Source of the DNA: Crenothrix polyspora
Lineage (GTDB): Bacteria; Pseudomonadota; Gammaproteobacteria; Methylococcales; Methylomonadaceae
Direction of reading: 5' to 3'
Length of the DNA stretch: 18,739 bases
NCBI GenBank assembly: GCA_945903675.1
Contig: CAMDOP010000028.1
Coordinates: 1-18,739, forward strand
Shown here: positions 14,398 through 18,739 of the stretch, in pieces
How the letters are laid out: the number at the start of each line of letters is the position of its first letter
Position numbering within the stretch: position 1 is the stretch's first letter
The notes under the pieces: generated by a model
The model's database searches: none
Told to the model about the DNA's origin: nothing
The model's input: only the letters and a program-made list of their open reading frames with translations
Translations under genes and position numbers: made by a program

Positions 14398-15351
14398 ATG
14401 AAGTTTAAAGTGTTACTGTTTGGCTTATTATTGTCTTCCGGCAGCTTTGCTGCAGATAAAACTCTAATCCGCATAGGTGTTCTGGCTGGAGGAACTGTGC
14501 AGTGGGAATTGCCTACATTGTTGGCTGACTTAAATTCAAAGTCTGTAGATTTTCAATTAGATATTCAACAGGTTGGCAACGCAGAAGCTGGTGAAGTGGC
14601 TCTAAAATCTGGAGCTGTCGATATTATAGTAACGGATTGGATTTGGGTATCAGATATGCGTGAAAAAGGTATTGATGTTACTTTTTATCCATATTCGGAT
14701 ATTTCTGGTGCGTTGGTGGTGGCAAGTGATAGCGGAATTCATTCCTTACAAGATCTTGCTGGTAAACGCTTAGGCATCGCAGGTGATTCGTTGGATAAGA
14801 ACTGGTTGTTGCTGCAAACCCTGGCTAAACAGCAGCAGGATATAGATCTCGATGCATCAGTGGAAAAGGTATTTTCTACACCGCAACAACTTAACGAACA
14901 GCTTAAACAAGGCAGGATTGATGCAGTACTTAATTATTGGCAATTTGCGGTAAGGCTTGAGGCTGAAGGTTATCGTACAATTATTGATGGTCGTAGTATT
15001 TTACAAGGCTTAGGAATACAAGAATCAGTCGCCAATCTTGGTTATGTATTTAAACGAAGTTGGGCCGATCAGCATAAGCAGGCTGTAAAGCAATTTTTAG
15101 AAGTTAGCAAACAAGCGAGGCAAACCGTCTGTATTTCTGATGATGCTTGGCAAAAAATCCGCCCATTGATTAAGGTAGATGATGAAACAGCTCAGAAGCA
15201 TATGCGTCAAAATTATTGTGCTGGTATTATTGAACATTGGGGAGAGGCTGAAAAAAAAGCAACAGGCAAAGTGTATAGCATGCTCCATAAGCAGAGCAAA
15301 CAAGCCCTTATATATAAGTCTGAACAGTTGCAATCTGGTACTTTCTGGTAA
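14398..15351 (+). CDS. Orphan periplasmic solute-binding protein (NMT1/SsuA-like)
   Basis: The 317-residue product has a signal peptide (cleavage near SFAA, residue 19) and a type II periplasmic binding fold: IRIGVLAGGTVQWELPTLL at the start, QQVGNAEAGEVALKSGAVDIIVTDW, ALVVASDSGIHSLQDLAGKRLGI and LKQGRIDAVLNYWQF, all typical of nitrate/sulfonate/taurine-type binding proteins. Two cysteines, Cys245 and Cys274, may form a disulfide. No permease or ATPase gene lies nearby. The next gene on the same strand, 188 bases on, is a membrane sensor kinase, so this protein may deliver a signal to it. The ligand is unknown; a lanthanide or metal-complex role is speculation. Confidence 0.85.
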   Translation: MKFKVLLFGLLLSSGSFAADKTLIRIGVLAGGTVQWELPTLLADLNSKSVDFQLDIQQVGNAEAGEVALKSGAVDIIVTDWIWVSDMREKGIDVTFYPYSDISGALVVASDSGIHSLQDLAGKRLGIAGDSLDKNWLLLQTLAKQQQDIDLDASVEKVFSTPQQLNEQLKQGRIDAVLNYWQFAVRLEAEGYRTIIDGRSILQGLGIQESVANLGYVFKRSWADQHKQAVKQFLEVSKQARQTVCISDDAWQKIRPLIKVDDETAQKHMRQNYCAGIIEHWGEAEKKATGKVYSMLHKQSKQALIYKSEQLQSGTFW

Positions 15352-15427
15352 TCCGTGGGAGAGGTGGATGCAAAAAATGACGCAAAAAAAACTCCATAAG
15401 TCTTTCTTTTGTAATTACTTTAGGGTT

Positions 15428-15462
15428 TTCGCTTATAAAAAAGAAATTTTTCTTATAGCGAA
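15428..15462. promoter_or_regulatory. 35-base imperfect inverted repeat upstream of the kinase
   Basis: TTCGCT at 15428-15433 pairs with AGCGAA at 15457-15462, and the stem continues through ATAA/TTAT and AAA/TTT with one bulge and one mismatch. It is AT-rich, has no T-run after it, and lies 78 bases before the kinase ATG. It could be an operator or a weak terminator of the preceding gene. The remainder of the 15352-15539 gap shows nothing definite. Confidence 0.35.
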
Positions 15463-15539
15463 TAGTTTTGCATTCATGATTAATGGTATATTTTTTCAAC
15501 TCATCTATTCTAGGCTGCAAGTAACATGATATTAATTCC

Positions 15540-16865
15540 ATGAGTCTGCGTTACCAAATCAATATACGAATTTTGATTTCGTCCTTGTTTATTCTGTTGC
15601 TAGTCGGATCAATTGTTATCTGGCAGGCTCGTAATGCGGTTGAAAAAGAAGTTGATTCTTCCATTAATCTTACGGTACAGCTTATAAATTTCGGCTTGTC
15701 ACAAGCGTCACAACACTCGTACACTGAAACTGATTGGTTGCTTCAGTTTAATGCATTGAAAGAAACTCGGCATTTAAATATTCAGCTGAAAACGCCCTCA
15801 GGTGAAATAATAAGTCTTGCTCGTAAAAATCATTCGGCAAGCCCTCAAGAAAAGCCACCACAATGGTTCATCAGGCTGGTAGATGGTCAGCACCCAAAAG
15901 TTGAAAATCCTATCACAACTTTTGGCGGCAAACAGTTAACGCTGATTATTGAGGCCAATCCCTTAGATGAAATATCAGAAGTATGGGAAGAAAGCATCGG
16001 TTTTTTTAGCGCCCTTTTGTTATTGTCTTTGTTTACTTTGTTGGCTGTCAATTTGGCTTTTAACAAAGCGCTAAAATCTATTTCAGTTATTGTCAATGCT
16101 TTAAAAATAATCGAAACTGGGCAATACGGGCAGAAATTGCCTGTTTTTTCCATCTTGGAATACGACAGTATTGCCAAAGCAATTAATCATATGACCGGTG
16201 AATTGAATATCATTCAACAAGAAAATCAGGCATTGACCCAACACTCATTGGAAATACAGGAATATGAACGGCAGCGACTTTCCCAAGAGCTGCATGACGA
16301 ACTAGGGCAGTCATTGACTGCTATAAAGGTGATGGCAGTCACTGCAGCGCATAAAAAAGCCGATGTCAAGCAATCCACTGATTCCATTGTCAGTGTTTGC
16401 GACCATTTGATGAGAGTGGTGCGCTCCATGATGCATCAATTACACCCACTGGTATTAACTGAACTAGGTCTAAAATCAACGATGGAGGATCTGGTCAGCC
16501 ATTGGGCTTCAAGGAATTCGGAGTTAGATCTCGTAATAGCTTGCACTGATGAAGTGGACACTTTGGAGCAAAAGATTGCCATTCAGATTTATAGAATCGT
16601 ACAGGAATGCATAACTAATATTGTGCGTCATGCTGAAGCAGGGCGGGCTATTATAAGTCTTGAAATTATTGATTCATTTAATAGTGGACGAGCACTTCGG
16701 CTACGAGTAACTGACAATGGTAATGGCTGTACTGCTGAAAAAATTAAAACGGGTTTTGGATTGTTGGGTATGAAAGAGAGAGTAAATAGCCTAGGCGGTG
16801 AATTTACAATTGAAACTCAACCGCAGGAAGGTATGAGTATCATTGCATTTATCCCAATAAAATAG
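15540..16865 (+). CDS. Membrane sensor histidine kinase (HisKA_3), candidate MxaY
   Basis: A 441-residue kinase: membrane helix 1 (about 8-28), a periplasmic sensor region (30-150), helix 2 (about 153-175), a HAMP-like linker (175-225), a HisKA_3 dimerisation domain with phospho-His252 (RQRLSQELHDELGQSL), and an ATPase domain with Asn360 (YRIVQECITNIVRHAEA), DNGNG (392-396) and GFGLLGMKERV (405-415). HisKA_3 kinases phosphorylate NarL-type regulators, and the only one in the window is the probable MxaB at 3606. A kinase named MxaY governs the lanthanide switch of methanol dehydrogenases in Methylotuvimicrobium buryatense; location between mxa and xoxF makes this a candidate equivalent, but orthology cannot be shown here. 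It converges with xoxF. Confidence 0.88.
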   Translation: MSLRYQINIRILISSLFILLLVGSIVIWQARNAVEKEVDSSINLTVQLINFGLSQASQHSYTETDWLLQFNALKETRHLNIQLKTPSGEIISLARKNHSASPQEKPPQWFIRLVDGQHPKVENPITTFGGKQLTLIIEANPLDEISEVWEESIGFFSALLLLSLFTLLAVNLAFNKALKSISVIVNALKIIETGQYGQKLPVFSILEYDSIAKAINHMTGELNIIQQENQALTQHSLEIQEYERQRLSQELHDELGQSLTAIKVMAVTAAHKKADVKQSTDSIVSVCDHLMRVVRSMMHQLHPLVLTELGLKSTMEDLVSHWASRNSELDLVIACTDEVDTLEQKIAIQIYRIVQECITNIVRHAEAGRAIISLEIIDSFNSGRALRLRVTDNGNGCTAEKIKTGFGLLGMKERVNSLGGEFTIETQPQEGMSIIAFIPIK

Positions 16866-16918
16866 AACGATAAAATAGTACGGATTGTAAATTCAGAAAA
16901 TGTAGTTTTGTAGATTAC

Positions 16919-16953
16919 AAAAAAAAAGCCCCAGTTGAAGCAACTGGGGCTTT
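16919..16953 (-). terminator. Rho-independent terminator of xoxF
   Basis: AAGCCCCAGTTG (16926-16937) and CAACTGGGGCTT (16941-16952) form a perfect 12-bp stem with a 3-base loop. On the minus strand it is followed by a run of about nine T residues, 24 bases beyond the xoxF stop codon. It may also act weakly on the convergent kinase transcript, which sees only TTT. Confidence 0.92.
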
Positions 16954-16976
16954 AATCAATCTAAAAGGCGGATTGA

Positions 16977-17275
16977 TTAGTTGCTAGGTAATGCAAATAC
17001 AGTAAATGCACCACCTTGTTTGGTGAAAGATCCTAAGCTAGCATATGCGCCAGTAGCACCTAAGCCTTCTTGTGATATTTTCACTGCAATTTTTTCTAAT
17101 TCAGCTTTCTTCACTGGATCAGTTTCTGCTGCAGCTTTTTCTTGTGCGGCTTCTAGTTGTTTGTTGAAATCGGTAGCAATACCGATACCAGCCCAACCAC
17201 CGATACCTGAAAGAACGCCAACATATTGTTTGCCGTTATAGCTCCAAGTATTTACGTTACCGATGATGCCAGAAG
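16977..17275 (-). repeat. Direct-repeat copy of the xoxF 3' end (intact partner of 1930-2210)
   Basis: These 299 bases are the functional 3' end of xoxF and recur at 1930-2210 in the same orientation, about 98% identical apart from an 18-base deletion there. The pair forms direct repeats whose ends are 15,047 bases apart and that enclose the PepSY gene, mxaD, mxaB, the mxa operon and the sensor genes. Confidence 0.92.
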
Positions 17276-18739
17276 GTGTTTTGAATTTATACAACTCTTT
17301 ACCTGTTTTAGCATCAACTGCTTTTAAGTAACCTTCTAAGGTACCGTAGAATACGATGCCACCAGCAGTTGCTAAAGAACCAGACCAAACAGAGAAGGGT
17401 TCTTTGTTAGACCAAGCAATTTTGCCTGTTTTAGCGTCATAAGCAGTGAACTGACCTAAGTTAGTTGTGCCGTCAGCTTTGCCAGTTAAAACGTCAGCAC
17501 CGGCTGGTAACATGTCTAAAGTTGCGCCTACATAAGGTTGGCCAGCAGTGTATGAAACTTCGAAGGGTTCGTAGTTCATGCATAAGTGGTTGCCAGAAAT
17601 ATAGAACAAGCCAGTTTGTGGAGAGTAAGAAACCGGTTGTTGGTTTTTACTACCTAAAGCAGCAGGACATACGCCATCAGTTCTAACGTCTTCGCCATTT
17701 TGTTCGGTAGAGTATTTAGCAACAACTTGTGGACGACCAGTTTTCATATCAACATGGCTAGCCCAGTTAACTGATTTGTCGAATTTTTCAGCAACTAATA
17801 GTTCACCAGTTTCACGATCTAAAGTATAGCCAAAACCGTTACGGTCAAAATGTACGATAGTTTTGTGCATTTTGCCTTTAACTTCTTCATCAACTAAAAC
17901 AGTTTCGTTAATGCCGTCAAAGTCCCACTCATCATGAGGAGTCATTTGATAAACCCATTTAACTTCGCCGGTGTCAGCGTCACGAGCCCATAAGGACATA
18001 GACCACTTGTTGTCGCCAGGGCGTTGAGTAGGATTCCAGGTAGAAGGATTTCCTGAGCCGTAATAAATTAAGTTTAATTTAGGATCGTAGCTAGTCCAGC
18101 CCCAAGTAGTACCGCCGCCGATTTTCCATTGGTCACCTTGCCAAGTTTTTAGACTTGAATTAGCGCCAACTGGAGTTACTTTGCCGTTTTCCCAGGTGGT
18201 TGTTTTGGTCTCATTGATCAGAGTATCTTTGTCTGGTCCAATGCTATAGCCTTTCCAACGAAGTTTTCCAGAGTTGATGTCATAAGCCGCTAAGAAACCG
18301 CGTACGCCAAATTCACCACCAGAAATGCCCGTTAAAACAGTGTCTTTAACAACTAAAGGTGCGTTAGTGTTAGTCATGCCCAGTTTAGGGTCACCGTTTT
18401 GTACACTCCAAACACGTTTACCCGTTTTAGCATCTAAAGCTGTTAAAACAGTGTTTGATTGTTGTAAGAAAATTTTGCCATCGCCGTAAGCTAAACCACG
18501 GTTGACTGTATCGCAGCACATAACTGGAATCGTTACGTCAGCATCTTGAGTCGGTGTGAACTCCCAAATTACAGCTTGTGTTTTTTGATCAAGTGCGTAG
18601 ACAGTGTTAGGAAAAGGTGTGTGGATATAAATAACATCATCAATAACTAGTGGGCCACCTTCGTGACCACGTAAAACACCTGTAGAAAAAGACCATGCAG
18701 GTTGTAGATTTTTTACGTTGTTAGCGTTGATTTCATCTA
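16977..18739 (-). CDS. xoxF: Lanthanide-dependent methanol dehydrogenase XoxF (N terminus outside window)
   Basis: The frame stays open to the window edge, giving the last roughly 586 residues; the signal peptide and first residues are missing. XoxF is a periplasmic PQQ methanol dehydrogenase using a light lanthanide. Visible marks are the vicinal cysteines (MCCDTVNRGL), the metal-ligand Glu in SGGEFGVRG, Asn in YYGSGNPSTW, and the catalytic Asp with the diagnostic second Asp two residues later (HDEWDFDGIN). MxaF has Ala at that last position, so the lanthanide assignment is firm. The C-terminal part carries a Lys/Glu/Ala-rich helical insert (EAAQEKAAAETDPVKKAELE). It is transcribed toward the kinase and ends at a strong terminator. 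Any xoxG or xoxJ partner would lie elsewhere. Confidence 0.97.
   Translation of the reverse strand, partial: DEINANNVKNLQPAWSFSTGVLRGHEGGPLVIDDVIYIHTPFPNTVYALDQKTQAVIWEFTPTQDADVTIPVMCCDTVNRGLAYGDGKIFLQQSNTVLTALDAKTGKRVWSVQNGDPKLGMTNTNAPLVVKDTVLTGISGGEFGVRGFLAAYDINSGKLRWKGYSIGPDKDTLINETKTTTWENGKVTPVGANSSLKTWQGDQWKIGGGTTWGWTSYDPKLNLIYYGSGNPSTWNPTQRPGDNKWSMSLWARDADTGEVKWVYQMTPHDEWDFDGINETVLVDEEVKGKMHKTIVHFDRNGFGYTLDRETGELLVAEKFDKSVNWASHVDMKTGRPQVVAKYSTEQNGEDVRTDGVCPAALGSKNQQPVSYSPQTGLFYISGNHLCMNYEPFEVSYTAGQPYVGATLDMLPAGADVLTGKADGTTNLGQFTAYDAKTGKIAWSNKEPFSVWSGSLATAGGIVFYGTLEGYLKAVDAKTGKELYKFKTPSGIIGNVNTWSYNGKQYVGVLSGIGGWAGIGIATDFNKQLEAAQEKAAAETDPVKKAELEKIAVKISQEGLGATGAYASLGSFTKQGGAFTVFALPSN

Noticed and set aside
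15179..15529. Plus-strand open frame overlapping the 3' end of the binding-protein gene
   Set aside because: It starts inside a clear coding frame, is Lys/Phe-rich in AT-rich DNA and has no recognisable features.
1..18739. CRISPR array, tRNA/rRNA genes, transposase or integrase genes
   Set aside because: No regularly spaced repeats, no recognisable tRNA or rRNA sequence and no transposase or integrase motifs were seen on either strand.

Overview
The window is a methanol-oxidation locus from a gammaproteobacterial (type I, Methylococcales-like) methanotroph. This rests on a complete calcium methanol dehydrogenase operon (mxaFJGIRSACKL) and a lanthanide methanol dehydrogenase gene (xoxF) lying close together, plus a gammaproteobacterial-looking elongation factor G. 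Base composition is moderate: by eye, mxaR-mxaC are richer in GC (about 50-57% in sampled lines) and the flanking genes poorer (about 35-40%). Genus cannot be fixed from sequence alone.

Layout. 1-625: 3' end of a fusA-type gene and its terminator. 794-1798 (-): a stand-alone HlyD-type periplasmic adaptor. 1930-2210 (-): a 281-bp decayed copy of the 3' end of xoxF. 2286-2813 (-): a secreted, acidic tandem-PepSY protein resembling the lanthanide-binding LanPepSY type. 3005-3547 (+): mxaD. 3606-4262 (-): a NarL/LuxR response regulator, the likely mxaB. 4263-4600: mxaF control region with three repeated GGAAT/TTCC-type dyads. 4601-13781 (+): mxaF, J, G, I (structural), then R, S, A, C, K, L (maturation/metal insertion); S-A, A-C and C-K overlap by ATGA, and three copies of a small GTAGGGGC-bounded inverted-repeat element sit in the F-J, R-S and K-L gaps. 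13843-14337 (+): unknown membrane protein. 14398-15351 (+): periplasmic binding protein with no transporter. 15540-16865 (+): a HisKA_3 sensor kinase, the likely MxaY-type partner of the regulator. 16977-18739 (-): xoxF, cut by the window edge.

How it works together. MxaF/MxaI oxidise methanol in the periplasm with PQQ and calcium and pass electrons to cytochrome cL (MxaG); XoxF does the same reaction with a lanthanide. The diagnostic residues can be read directly: MxaF has Asp332-Tyr-Ala334, XoxF has Asp-Phe-Asp. Type I methanotrophs switch between the two enzymes according to lanthanide supply, through a kinase (MxaY) and a response regulator (MxaB). This window appears to hold most of such a switch in one place: both enzymes, a candidate kinase and regulator at opposite ends of the operon, a candidate lanthanide-binding PepSY protein, and an orphan binding protein directly upstream of the kinase that could be its sensor. 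The whole block is bracketed by direct repeats of the xoxF 3' end about 15 kb apart, which suggests it was assembled, or could be lost, by recombination.
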